Positions 46,939 to 59,105 are shown, numbered from the stretch's first letter. The stretch: 64,000 nt of DNA from Heterobilharzia americana (GCA_944470555.2 OX104127.1:30891661-30955660); one strand, 5' to 3'. A program made the numbers and translations. Notes: a model not told the origin generated them from the letters alone.

Positions 46939-48394
46939 GCATATATATATATATATTTCATGGATCATAGCAAAATCTTTATAGTGATAAGGTTGTTTGA
47001 TCTTCACCGCCATCTTGGTCGTAAAATGGCACACTAATATTTCACTTGTTTACTATTTATCCTGTAGTTATGTTAAGAAATTGACACCATACTGTGAAGT
47101 ATTGATGCTGATATTTAGGAAGGATTAGCTAATTAGTTTAGTAAGGAAAATGTATTTATGACGATCGCTTAGTGTCCCTTGAGCCCTGATATTTGATTAT
47201 GCAGCTTTCATCGTCAGTGAAGGATAATTCATATTTACATTAGGCAGTGGTCACGATTAAAAATGGAAAATGTAAGAAGGTGGATGATGTCTCTCCTCGC
47301 ATTACAAAGGTAGTAAGATCTCTCCTCAGCAAAATGAAATAATTGTCTGGTGTTCACCAGTTATTTTGAATACTCTTCTGATGACTGAATCAAGCTGCAT
47401 GTACTGGGAACAACGAGAAATTAAACTGTTAGGACTATTCGCTCTTCTTGAGTACCAGTTCCTCTCGATGTGTTGAATAAAACGTGAAGAGATTTAATTC
47501 CGTGTCTTTTCAATACGCACGTTTTTGTAATTTCAATTTAGTTGATGACGTAGACAGGTGATATCTGAAGAGTATTTGTCATAGCAAGCTTGTATAACTC
47601 AACGGTGTCTTATCCATAGGTATTTACGTTGTTGATGTGCACTGAGTACAACGTTCAACTCCGATTACGTATTCTTCTAATATTCTTATAAATATCGGGT
47701 TAGTTACTGATAAATCTTGCTGCTAAAGATCCTTTCAGGTGCAGCAACTTACAATCCAAATTTTGGAACACTTTTATCTAGTTACAAGTTCACGTGATCT
47801 TTCAGTTATCAAGTGTTTTAATACTTTTTTTCTGACTAGTTACCCTTATTTACTTTTTGTAGATGATGACAATGAAAAGGAACACATTGATTTCATTATA
47901 GTCTACTACCCCACCTTTCCTTACTTTGTTTATCATGTATCAGTGATATATTCGAATTTGAAGTGCACTTCACGTATTGAGGTTTGGCCACTTAGGTAGT
48001 ATTCCCAATCACTACACAACGGCTGTTTCACATAGCCTACTATACTATCGACTATGTGGGTGCAAAGCGAATTTTAATTTTTCCACCTTTTTTCAATTGG
48101 TGCATTTGTTTTAATTGTAAATAAGTGTTGAGCATTTGGATGTCAGTCTAATGTTCCTATACATTACCATTCACCTTTTGTCGCTCTTTGTGGAATATGG
48201 TTTTTTGGTCTGATATGAATTGATGCCAATTTTTCAAAGCTATACAATTTCCATTTCAATCTAGTGTATGTTTAAAGTTTGTTCTCTATTTCTACACACA
48301 AAAAAAGATCACCAAATATCTATCAGAATTTTCACATGGATTACAAAAACACTGATATGTATATCATTTCATATAATTTTGTAAGCCAAAAGGG

Positions 48395-48433
<39 letters not shown>
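46939..48433. other. Non-coding stretch between two (TA)n tracts
   Basis: Short (TA)n at 46939-46957 and a longer one at 48398-48433. The 86-codon frame at 47739-47999 has no recognisable feature. Confidence 0.4.
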
Positions 48434-48435
<2 letters not shown>

Positions 48436-49429
48436 TGCGGAAAGGCTATCCATTCATTTTTCAGATATTTGGTTATTATTTTGGATACTTTAAACATTGG
48501 TTTCATTCACTGATGAATTCTTAAAGTTATCAGTCTACGCTCAAACGTTTACACAAAACAAAAACTTGAGATCTGAAAAACCAAGTATCACAGGAATTTC
48601 TCAAAAATTAAAGGACAGGAAAATATTTTATATTTTGATTGAACTATGCACAACACTTCCTTTTATGTATGCAAACGACTAGAGTTGAATCAAAACATTA
48701 ATCACAATAAAATTTGAGCAAAATAGCTTTGAGGACGGTAAAAGAAGTGAAGGATATTTTCTCCTAACTTCATTTATAATTCATATATCTGGTTTAAAAG
48801 TGTCCTATTAGCAAATTCTTCATTACATCTGAGTTAATAACATGCTGTCAAATGAAAGCGAATAGGAAAGTCTGCTTTTTATACATTTTAAGCTACATGT
48901 CACTAGTCAAGGTATAGCGGAGACAGGAGTGAAGTATAGTCTATTGAATTCAATTTTACCATAACTTATGAATGCATTGTTCATTAGAAGACAAAGTTTG
49001 AAGTAAATACATATTTTCGGTAAATTCTCGTCAGGCTTTACATTTATATTTACAAATTATTCAGCGTAGTCATTTGATATCAATACGGTTAAATTAATTC
49101 TGGCATATGAATTAGAAGATAATCAGAAAACAAAATCTCGGAAAGTTTGTGTAGGTGTGTGAATGAACTGTGTGTGCTCAGGGATAGAGGGAAATAAAAT
49201 TATTATTGCACAGCGATTAGGTAGTAAAATGCTAAAATTCTTAATCTATTAGGAAATTAAGGCCGAAATAAAAATGATAATGATAAAAGTACAAACAGAG
49301 ACAATATTTACATTTATCCAGGTGACCCGAAAAGAAATTATTGTAATTATATCTGGGTTGAAGTTGAAGGCCATATGAGGGAAAGGGAATGAACAAACAT
49401 CTTCTGAATAGAGGTAGTATTCCTCACGG
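48434..49429. other. Non-coding stretch
   Basis: AT-rich, with no recognisable gene or repeat. Confidence 0.35.
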
Positions 49430-49600
49430 ACTGACGTCATTTGGAGAACCATTAAAAACCTGGGAGCACTGGACAACCGTTTTGTCCTAGTATGAAACTC
49501 TACAGCAGTATGCACTCACGAACTGGCTCGGAGTCAAACTCAGGACCTACGGGTTTCATGGCGAACACAATAACCATTCAGCCACTAAGTCAGTTTTCAG
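49430..49600 (-). repeat. Family A retroposon, decayed hammerhead
   Basis: On the - strand: GTGGCTGAATGGTTATTGTG head, a damaged B box, ACTGCTGTAGAGTTTC, CATACTAGGACAAAACGG and TTGTCCAGTGC, tail GGTTCTCCAAATGACGTCAG. A6 is U and G12 is A. Stem I pairing and the GTC triplet remain. Inactive by inference. Confidence 0.65.
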
Positions 49601-50599
49601 AGGTTCTTTCGAATACATAAATTAGGTTTGAAAACTTTAATTGCTTTGGCTTCTCCTATGCTCAGCAATCGGAGGCGGATAAACTTACAGTATTATGACA
49701 CGACTTTCTAAGTAATAGTAAATGCTGAGGTTTTGTCAGTCTTTTGTTCAGTATCCGCTAGATGGGTGAGTGTTGAGCTTTTGATAGATTTTACTGTTCC
49801 CTCGGCTACCTACACTGGACAGTGTTCAATGAAAGGCTTGCCGAATTGTTCTACCTATGTAACTGTCTTTAAAGAAGCAATTAAATTTATAAATGCATAT
49901 AGATGTGGCCAGATTTGGAAGCCTATCTTTAAACTACATTGACATCATACAGCGAGTAGTAAATTTCAAACATAGTATGAAGGCAGAGAAGGTTTTTTGT
50001 ATCGGATTTCTGAGTTCCAGTGCCAGTGTTTCTGAAGCTGCATCTCATATGAACGCAATTTTCAGGGGCTTTTCTTCAGCTGCTTACATTGTTTCATTCC
50101 TCACAAACTTTTCTGGTTATGCTGAATAATTTGCAAACGTAAATGTAAAGCCTGACAAGAATCTGCCGAAAATACTTGTTCGCATAAAACTGTCTTCTAA
50201 TTATGACAAGGGGAATATTTTAATTGTTCATTCCTAAACAGCTCCTATGCAAGTAAAAACCACACATAAAGCTGATCAAGAACAACAAGGATTAATGCTG
50301 TTTGCATGAAGATACGTCGCTGTAAGTAACACTGCAATTAGTCGTTCAAATATTATATCGAAACTACTGAGACCTAATGGACGAGGGAAGAATTAGGATG
50401 CAGGATTCCTTCCTCAGGAAAAAACGAAACATTGCAAAAATAAAAGACTATTGTTGTGACTGTTTTCACAATTAATACATGTCAGTTTTCCTCTAAAAAA
50501 TCGTCATTTACACTTTTTAACGATGAACTGACGGAAAAGTCACTGAGTATAAAAAAGCACCAACAACTAAGTCATTTGTCTAACTTAAGAACAAATGTT
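49601..50599. other. Non-coding stretch
   Basis: Frames at 49733-49942 and 49893-50129 are short and overlapping, with no recognisable motif on either strand. Confidence 0.35.
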
Positions 50600-50796
50600 T
50601 AGTTGAGTATTCCCAAGTAGACGTTGGTGAGCGGGGCGTAATTTTATCCTTCGACTTTCCTGAAGACTTAAAATTGACTGCTCAATTAATGTCACGTGAA
50701 ATCATTTTCTTTTGAGTGAACGATGAGCATAGCGTTCGTACGACTAACAGTAGCTATCAGTATTGTAAAACAATTTGATATGGACAGAAAGACTTA
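50600..50796 (-). pseudogene. Possible continuation of the PLE interrupted by RTE copy 3
   Basis: On the - strand, immediately after the RTE junction, KSFCPYQIVLQY and then VVRTLCSSFTQKK resemble the PLE block after HRKPTW (a YSFCP-x-x-YK segment followed by VRTL). The matching upstream block, SIHTKPTISPS, lies on the other side of the RTE copy at about 53885-53915. The match is short and broken by stops. Confidence 0.35.
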
Positions 50797-53700
50797 CACA
50801 ATCTCCTATATGTCACCCTCACCTCAGACACCCAACTCATCGTTTCCAATTTCGATTCCACTACACAACTTGGACTGGTCTGGCGCGTAATGTCCACCAT
50901 CGGTCTTCTCAGTGTATGCCCAGTCCAATCCACTTCGGCATATTTCTTGGGTGATGGGTTGTTCATTGGTTAGTTGCCAACCAGCCAGCCAGCCAGCCAG
51001 CCAGCCAGAGTTCCTTGTTACTTATTCTTATTAGTCCGGCCATCTAATCTCCATATTCAGTATCGAGTGAGTGTAGGCAACAGCTGTTGATGAATGTCTG
51101 TAGTTGGTTAGAAATGCTCTTCGTAACACGCCAAGTTTCTGAACCATCGCAGCGAAGCACCGACCATCTGCACTGATATTAGTGTTGAAAATCGGGTGTT
51201 GTTCACGCTTTATACTGAGTGCATTGCAGTGCAGTAGAGTGGAGTGGAGTGGAGTGGAGTGGAGTGGAATGCAGTGCACTCGATCGCCACACTGAATTCA
51301 GATTAATGCAGTAATACCTATGTTGCTTGCTGTCCTTCCAACCCTGGCTGCTTTCACATTCTGGGACATCTGTGCCGCCACTGCCACCGCCACCTGTAGT
51401 TGGAACCATGCGGCCCTGTCTAGGTGGGTGGGTGAAACAGACTACTTCCTTAAGGTTTCGTCAATTCATGGTGATTGATACCTGTTGTTCATGCCGTTGT
51501 TGGTTGGGTAACTTCATCACCTCTATCTCCTCCACGTTCACTTGAAGGAAGTCCAGTCTTCGCTGCATTGTCTGTTCTGTCAACTTGTTGGTCTTTGCCT
51601 GTAGATCTTCGAGTTTGTGCGACAGGATATTAAACATAAATTATCATCGGGGAAATCCAAATCTTCTTCTGGGGTCTTTTCATCGGTCTAGCCGGCAAAC
51701 ACCCCTCATCTCCCTCCTCACGGTTTGCTGCATGATCAAGTCCAATCGATCACAATCAGGAAGGTCATCGGTGATAGTAGGTGTCAACCTTATCTTACTC
51801 CTCCATTCACTTCACTTCACTTCACTTCACTTCAAAGGCATCAATGAGCTGAGCTTTCCATTGTGAATCACTCGGCATGTAGCATCGTGCAGCACATAGT
51901 TGTTGAATGAGGTTGATGAAGGTTGGTGGCATTAAAACCGTGGTGTTGAAGCAGCTGCCTGCCAAAATACTTCTCGACCGACGCCTCGATCGAGGGCGTT
52001 TTCAAAATCAATGAAGTTGAGTTTTACTTGACGATCATTCTATGTTCTGTTGTACGGTGATGCAAAGCGTTGCGTTGCAATTTGATCCACACATGATTTG
52101 TGAAGCCAGCCAACCAACCAACCAACTCTGGTCGTAATTTTAAATCCGGCCAATCTCTTGGTCTCTCCAGGATGATACTGCATATTATTTTGCATGGTGT
52201 GGACAGCAGCCTGATTCCTCGCCAGTTCCTGCAAACACTTAGGTCTCCCTTCTTTGGCGCCCTTCTTTGACTAGGCACCCCCTCTTCCAATCTGTAGGTA
52301 CCTATACTCTCTTCCTTCCAAACAATGTGCAACAGTGATGTGAGCATATCCGCTGTTGTCTCTGCTTCTGTCTTCAGTGCTTCTGGTGGAATTGCATCCG
52401 GTCTTGCTGCTTTCCCGAATTTCAGCAGCTTTGTGGCCTTCAGGACTTCACTTCTGCCTTTGTATGAGGGCTTCTGTTCTCTAGTAATTCTATGGCTGGC
52501 CTGCTGGTGGTATTTCTGGACGAGTTACAGGTGGTGGGAATGGTGGTCGATTCGAGTATATTTGAAGTGGTCAGTTCATCATTCCCTTTCTTCCTCCTAT
52601 TTGCTAACTAGCTTCACTTCACTCTATCTGTCGTTGGTTTCATCTAAGTTGATCTCTTCCCTACCAGATAGTAACCTGCTAATTTGATACAGTGTTGTCA
52701 GGTCTCTCTTACATGCAGCCTGTTCTGCTTCACTTGTCGGCGTGTCGTAGAAGTGTCTTTTGTCTTTTCATCCACTCCTCCTCACTTCTTTGTCCAGTGT
52801 AGTGTTCTGTAGGTTGTGGTCAGTTCACTGTTGTTCATACCTGCACTGCACTGCATTGCACTAGTTCATCTTCTGCTTCACCATCTTCCTCCCCTCTCCT
52901 CTCCTCTCCTCTCCTCTCCTCTCCTCTCCTCTCCTCTCCTCTATCAGCTTCCATGTGTCTGTGGGGATCCATTCCTTGTCCTGCCTCTTCTTCCTCCCTA
53001 ACACCGTTATACAGGTTCCTTTCCACATAGCTTTCAAACACTTCCAGTGTTCTTCATCGCGGATTCCTTCAAACATACTGCTCAATATCTCCCACTCTGT
53101 CCTGATGACTAACAACGTGACAACGTGTAGTCTCATCCTTCCGCTCAGTTGACTTTCTGTTCTCGTTCTTCAGCTTCAACTGTGGTCCATCATCACCAAC
53201 TTCTGTGAAGACTTTCAACTCGATTTTGAAGGTAGATTCCTTACACTAGATTCTGGTGTGAGTGGTGTCAACCTACATCTACTCCCCTTATTCATCTGAT
53301 CTGATCTGATCTGTACAGTAGACTGACTGCGTCTCCACCTCCACTTTCTTCACATTCACATGAAGTCAATCTGAATTCTAGTGTAGTGTGTTCACCTGGT
53401 GTCTGGTGAAATCAAACCCATGTCGCTCGCTGTCTTGTCAATATCCTTCAAAGTGTTTGTACACACTGCCGCCAATCACCAAATCGTTGAATGCACAGAA
53501 GTCTGCAGACACTTCTCCATTCTCATTCATCATCACACCTAGTTCCTCTCGATGCATGGTTCGTTCTCTTCCTGTGTTGTCCACTCTCTGTTTGGCATTC
53601 ATGTCACCCCACACATTAGAATTTTGATATCGTCATCTTGAGTGGGGTCTTGTCGATCACTGATTACAGTAGTCTGTAGAATTCCTCCTTCTTCTCGTGA

Positions 53701-53884
53701 TTTGCATTGTTTGTAGGTGCATAGAGTAGCACTGTATGATTGTGAGTTTCCTTCCTTTTGAGTTGAATCCATGTAGTTGTCATGATCCTGATGATGCAGG
53801 AGGAGATTTCTTCCCACTGTATGAGAGCGTTTGATGCTTTTTAAGGGGACATCATGATAGTCACTCCAAAATTCAGTGTGCTTG
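50797..53884 (-). mobile_element. RTE/SR2-like element, truncated at both ends (copy 3)
   Basis: Nearly identical by eye to 26287-29427 of copy 1, including the FPDD substitution at RT motif C, the KKGDLSVCRNWRGIRLLS fingers and the VLLYAPTNN endonuclease block. It lacks the last roughly 100 bp of the 3' end shared by copies 1 and 2, ending at ACAATCTCCT, and lacks the first roughly 390 bp of the 5' end. Loss of the 3' end is unusual for a simple target-primed insertion. It adjoins PLE sequence at 53885. Confidence 0.85.
52896..52940 (-). repeat. (CTCCT)9 array in RTE copy 3
   Basis: About nine units at the site that holds about 22 in copy 1. It is the clearest length difference between the copies. 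Confidence 0.9.
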
Positions 53885-54565
53885 GTGAAATCGTCGGTTT
53901 TGTATGAATGCTTCTAACTATAAAGCCGTCTTCTTCTGTCTTCAGCACATCAAAAATATGTATCTAATCATCGATTTCATTTTCGTAAGTAAAATTAATT
54001 AATGGATGAGAGCTGTTGAAGTGATTCAGAATAGAATTAATGTGCAGGCTTTTATTAAAGACTAAAAAGTTATCATTCATGTGTTATCAATTTGATCTTT
54101 CAAAGGTGCATTTTCAAGTTTTTCCTCATTTATCGCTGTATATATAGGGTCCAGTGGAGATCTCGAAGACATGCCTTCAAATCTGTTGTACATTCCACCA
54201 ATAGTTTCTCAATTTTTATGTTGGGAATTCCAGTGTCTAATTACCCCTCTAAAAGTTGCTCTCAAACGAAATCCACGGTTTCAGTTGGAGAAACGTTATT
54301 GACATCAAACGATCCCGTACATTTGTTTGATACATTTACCTTTAATTTAACTACAAATTGAAGGGTGTCTTCCATGCTATATTTTGTTAATTCATAAAGC
54401 AAAGGTTAAAGTAATCGTACCAGCCACCTACCAACAGTGTAGTGAGGTGGGTTAGTCATGTCTAGATTAAGGTGAAGCGGTATCTGAGGTTTATGCATTC
54501 TTGATAAGGCTCTTCTGTCCTCCTTAGTTTTCGTCCTTTGGCTCATCATCAAGTTCTACATGTTT
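53885..54565 (-). pseudogene. Penelope-like reverse transcriptase remnant
   Basis: On the - strand: NPPHYTVGRW-type text (about 54450), VSNKCTGSFDVNNVSPTETV (about 54290), which corresponds to the RT motif around the first catalytic Asp (SFDV-x-N-LFT in PLEs), then LDTGIPNIKIEKLL, SRSPLDPIY (a relic of GSPLGP), NDNFLVFNKSLH (a relic of the segment just after YVDD) and NSSHPLINFTYENEIDD, ending SIHTKPTISPS. Several stops and a deletion between the GSPLGP and FLVF blocks remove the YxDD motif. It is clearly a dead PLE. Confidence 0.7.
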
Positions 54566-55608
54566 GTATGTGTTCTCCTAGTAGTGACAAATTAAAAAAT
54601 CGGCCTTTTCGCAGTCCCTACATCTCACTTCATTTTGAAAATATATCCATCTAAAACTTGGTTTGTTTTTATGCTTTATTGATGCATTTTATAATTTTAG
54701 AACCTTATGAAAATTTATTGAAAAGAATACCATTGATTTTGATTGCTATTTTCATGATTTTAGTTCCAAGTGATGAATTTATATAAAATTTTGGACCATT
54801 TTCCCATAATTCAGCTAACGAAAATAAACCGCTATATTCCCGTCCAAGGTTCTGTTATATTTCACATAACCCATTCTGCTCAGCGTTAAAAGAAACAAAA
54901 ATTCGAGTTCTCACGATAAGCACATTGCGTCTAGTCATCAAATTTAATTTCGGCAACAAGCTCATTCAACCATCAGGTTACTGATTTCAGTTCATCTGAC
55001 AATCCAACTTAAATTACCTTATCCACAAGAGTTCCAAGTTTCAGGACAGACGTCGATCACTAAAAGGCTTTCACAAGAAGCAAATTATCACTAATTTTGA
55101 AGATTTGCAAACCAAATTTTTGTAGGTGTCCGAAAAACAAGTCACCGATGAATTTTATAAAATTTCAATGATGTCATGGATCAACTGATATCTGAAATTG
55201 CTTTCTAATCTATTCTCATCGAGTTAGCCAATAGTGGAACGATAATGCATCCGTTTATGCTGTAATCAATTCCCAAGTCACATGTTGTTTCTAAATCCCG
55301 AGAGATTCTCGGACTCTTATCATTGTTCAATAGATACTGTAATGAGATAAGTGCTCATTTTCGCTCATAGCCGTAGAAAATTTATCAGAAATGCTTTGAT
55401 TAGGTGCATTTAGTGACTTATTAATAGCAGAAGAGTTTAATCCTGTTAACGACAGTAAAATTGATTTTATATCAATGTAAGTCATTATTGAAATTAGATC
55501 TTAGATCTTAACAAATTCGTTGTACTTGATAATATTCGTCAAAGTTGGATTTATGTTACACGACTGTAACTTATTTAAAACAAATAGTCCCTTTTATAAA
55601 TTTCGACA
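54566..55608. other. Non-coding stretch
   Basis: AT-rich, with no recognisable gene or repeat. Confidence 0.35.
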
Positions 55609-55952
55609 ACGCTATTAGAAGACGAAGATTATCTGAAAGATGTGATGTATTTGCGTAATACATTTCGAACAATCTGATCACATTTACTTGTCGAAGCGTT
55701 AGCCATTCGTAAACTTAATCCCCGTTGTATGTACAAAAACAATTTTTTGTTTCACTTAATTTACCTTGGTAATCCTTATTTGATTATATTACCAAGACTA
55801 GTGTCACAACCTTTTCATATTCACTATATTTGACCTTTAATTTTCATATATTAATTGACTTGACAAGTAAATGTGTGATCAGATTGTTCGAAATGTAATG
55901 AGGAAATACACATCACATTTTTCAGATAATCTTCATCTTCTAATAGCGTTAT
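55609..55952. repeat. MITE-like element with 90-95-bp terminal inverted repeats
   Basis: The left arm (55609-55698) begins AACGCTATTAGAAGACGAAG and ends CACATTTACTTGTC. The right arm (55857-55952) is its inverse with a few substitutions and two small indels. The 344-bp unit has no coding capacity, and the centre is AT-rich. I do not see an unambiguous target-site duplication. A non-autonomous DNA transposon or foldback element is the likely explanation. Confidence 0.6.
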
Positions 55953-56577
55953 TCTTATTTATTCAGTGTATATGACGCTACACATGGTCTCCATAAGTAC
56001 TCTGTATATGTGGATGTTCTGATTAGAATATTACAATATTCTAAACTTTTACGTGTAAACAATCAAACTACTGTTTCTCCTCTAGTTAAAAGCTTTCATT
56101 CACCATATATGAACACTTGAAATAGAACATACTGTATTACATAATATCAACAACATGTCGATATTCTAATCATGAATTACACTTTATTTCTGATATTTAC
56201 TCTGTCCGGAAGTGGGTCATGCACCTAAGCTATATCGAAATCAGGTACAAACAAATATTTATCCAGGCAACCTGTGTAAAAATTAAAAAAAGTTGAAGAT
56301 AAAATCTGATGAAAATAAGGATAAAAAGTAAGTTAATGAGATTCTCTGTGTTAAATTGGTAGCAAAAATGATGACTTCATGATTTACTGTTCATTACAGA
56401 GAAAGAAAGTAGAGGTTTACATGTATGAAAAGTATTTCACTCCATAAAAGAGATTAGTACAAGGGATATGATTTAGAGTTTCATTGATAGAGACCAATAA
56501 CTTGCTCTTTAGAGCCACCATACATGCGGAAATTAAGATAAATGGCTTGATGGTCTATGTTTAACCTAATAATATAG
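55953..56577. other. Non-coding stretch
   Basis: No recognisable gene or repeat. Confidence 0.35.
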
Positions 56578-57137
56578 GTGCAAAACTTGAACACTGGGGT
56601 AGAATTCATTTCCATATTTGATTTGTTTATTTAATTTATAACATATAGTGATATAGTATTATTTACTTGACCATCAATTATTTTTCATAATCATTTCAGT
56701 GTAATCTCACTACTCTCAACATCTGCTTTTTGTATTCCTATCACCTCATATGATTTGTTTTTATTGGCATCAAAATTTTCCATATCTCTGGTATAGGTGT
56801 TGCGTGTTGACTCAATAAACAAAGATTCAGTAATCAATCTCTCTCAATCACCACCTAATTATATTGTACTTATGTGGTTGTGTTAATGCGTGCATAGCAA
56901 TAGCTGATTATTTTCAAGATTATTGATCTTATTCGGGTCTGTCATTCTATACTTAACTAAATTGCTATGTTCGGCTATTCTAACTGATCCCAAAACAACC
57001 GGGTTAATTTGACCTATGTACTTGACCTCACAGTCATTACGTAGTAGTTCAAACTTCCTAAATCCAAATTTTGATAGCCTCCTACAGGATTTTGAAGTAG
57101 GATGAAATACAGTCATCTTGTATTTCAGCGTTTTCAA
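56578..57137 (-). pseudogene. Penelope-like element 3' end (-), GIY-YIG and 3' UTR
   Basis: The - strand frame reads VKYIGQINPVVLG, VRIAEHSNLVKYRMTDPNKIN and then a stop, the C-terminal part of a PLE GIY-YIG endonuclease. YIG and the EH helix are present. The 3' UTR runs to about 56578. The segment 56592-57028 is the same length as, and apparently identical to, 63199-63635. Upstream of 57040 the two diverge, so this copy is fused to unrelated sequence and cannot encode a full element. Confidence 0.75.
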
Positions 57138-57311
57138 AATTTCCCTAAGTTGGTTAATCTTTGTTATGGAGATGCTTCTTCTTTAGCGTTGACTGAAACT
57201 TTTGTTGAGCTTACCGGTGTCAAAACATTTTCACTTCAGCAGATAAGGAAAGTTTGTTAATAATGATGTCTGAGAGATTGTGGAGAATTTTTAATTGATT
57301 TCACGTTGGAA

Positions 57312-57500
57312 TTCATCATGAACTGACATCGGTTAGGGTACACTGGAAACCTGAGAGCACTAGAGAGCTATTTCGTCATAGTATGGGGCTCCTCATCGTT
57401 GCACACCCATCACCCTGCCTGTCAAGGATCGAACCCAAGAACTTTAGATTCCACGAACCAGCACGCTAATGGTCCGTATTTCCTACATCTGTCAATTCAC
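57312..57500 (-). repeat. Family A retroposon (-), decayed hammerhead
   Basis: On the - strand: a tRNA-like head (TTAGCGTGCTGG), B box GGGTTCGATCC, CAACGATGAGGAGCCCC, CATACTATGACGAAATAGC and TCTCTAGTGC, tail CCTAACCGATGTCAG. C3 is A. GAAA is kept. It is the left half of an inverted composite. Confidence 0.65.
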
Positions 57501-57900
57501 GAAATAGCCCAACCTCCCTTCGACATTTGCGTTTAGTAACTGTTTTTATGTTCAACTTGGTTGACTTTACAGTTCACGACTTCTCATTCAGGCTTTCGGA
57601 ATCACCTTTCAAAGTTAGTCACTAGCGACAGCTAGATTAGTTCAGTCTGGAGGTTTTTCGAGATTTATTAACTGATTTTGGCTTGGCAGTATGGACCATT
57701 GCGTTCCGACCCAGTGGTAACGTGCTGGCCACGGCACCTGAAGGTCTTGGGTTCGAACCCCAGCTAGGTGGGGTCATAGGTGCGCACTCCTGAGAAGTTC
57801 TATACTAAAACGAAACAACTGTCCAGTGCTTTCAGGTTTCCAATGTCCCTTCAACTGGTGTCACTTCATGATGAATTTCAACCTGAAATAAATTCATAAT
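57501..57900 (+). repeat. Family A retroposon (+) with body
   Basis: Body (57530-57690), head GACCCAGTGGTAACGTGCTGG, a canonical B box GGGTTCGAACCCC (57749-57761), then CACTCCTGAGAAGTTC, ACTAAAACGAAACAAC and TGTCCAGTGC. G8 is A. GAAA and GTC are intact. With the - copy it repeats the inverted arrangement seen at 17985-18620, including the shared body between the two. Confidence 0.7.
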
Positions 57901-58774
57901 GATGTAATACTGTTAAACTTAAGTTGGTCGTTTTACTTGGGCCAGAAGCTACGGTAAACAAACTTTCAATACCCGGGTAGACAACATCTTCAGCTCTAAT
58001 ACATAAACCAGTAAGATTTTGACATGAAAACTAATAAATGCTCATGATATCTCAGATATGACTGATCTTTTTTAGTGGCTTTTTCATTTTATCAAGACTT
58101 GCTATTGCCTGAGGGTTCATAAGCTATTATTTTGTTTCCCAAAGACTAATTCTAAGACATATTTTCGATTAAATTCATGCCCACTTTTTGCTTAATACAA
58201 TTAGGAGCTGCTTTATTTGGGTAATTATTAAGACCTATGACATGCTCACGATCTCTTGTTGTATTGCTGTCATTTTGTCTATTTTTCAGTGTTAAGGATA
58301 CTAGATCCTCCTATTTTCAATGTTATCATGCCTCAGTATTTTTAAAGGAAAATTATTGAAAGGTTCAATGGGAGGGTAACTTCTTAGTTCTGGAAGAATG
58401 GTGTGGAAGCCTGGAACAAAGTTCATGCCTATATTTAAGAAAATCTAGGAATTTCGATAAACAACTTTTTCTGTGAGAATAGGTATTATCTCAAATCGCA
58501 CTGCTATAAGGGACTTTCTGCTATTCACACTCCGATTAACGCTTATCATATATTGCACTAGAAACCTTATAAAAGTCCTAAATAAAACTGACGGAACTTT
58601 AAAGGGTTTAGGTAGGGATCACTAGACAGTTCAGGATGTATAATTCCTATGGACTTCAGAATCACAACAAAAATTCTTTCTACTTACTGCCTACACAATT
58701 AGTCCCATACTTTAGACACTTAGTCTCTATTCGGTTAGTTTATTATTAATTAACCTTTATTCATATGGACAAGG
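57901..58774. other. Non-coding stretch
   Basis: No recognisable gene or repeat. Confidence 0.35.
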
Positions 58775-59105
58775 TGATATTATTGGAAAGCTTGAGGCAA
58801 TTGGCAAGATGCCATGCTTAGCAAAGATTTTGTGCTTGTTAGCATTCATCAGCGAGGTGCATCTGCAACTTCTAGTGAATCGGTTTATCATGTGAAGTTC
58901 GTACCCGCATCAATTTATGTTGCAGTCAGAAGTTGCTACTGAGCTATTCTGGCCTCTACTGACCTCCTGCTGAATTAGATCATATACATCTTTTAGTCAA
59001 TGGGCAGCTATCGATTTGATGCTGTATAGTCGTAAGTGCCGACAGAATTCTACCAATCATTTTTATGATTTCGTCACTAGGTCAGAAGACTCGGCGTCTT
59101 TAGTC
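58775..59105 (-). repeat. Family C short retroposon
   Basis: AAGATTTTGTGCTTGTTAGC, TCATCAGCGAGGTGCATCTG and ACTGAGCTATTCTGGCC follow the same order as TAGGTTTTGTGCTTGTTGGC, GTCAGCAAGGCGTATCTG and ACTGAGCTATTCTTGCC at 35900-36035. The B box region is damaged. Confidence 0.55.

Noticed and set aside
49733..50129. Two overlapping frames of 69 and 78 codons
   Set aside because: Neither strand gives a convincing PLE or gene match. The apparent GRT-like text on the - strand is too broken to trust.
57749..57761. Possible true tRNA gene because of a canonical B box
   Set aside because: No cloverleaf with acceptor stem can be closed. The head belongs to a repeated retroposon followed by the hammerhead region.
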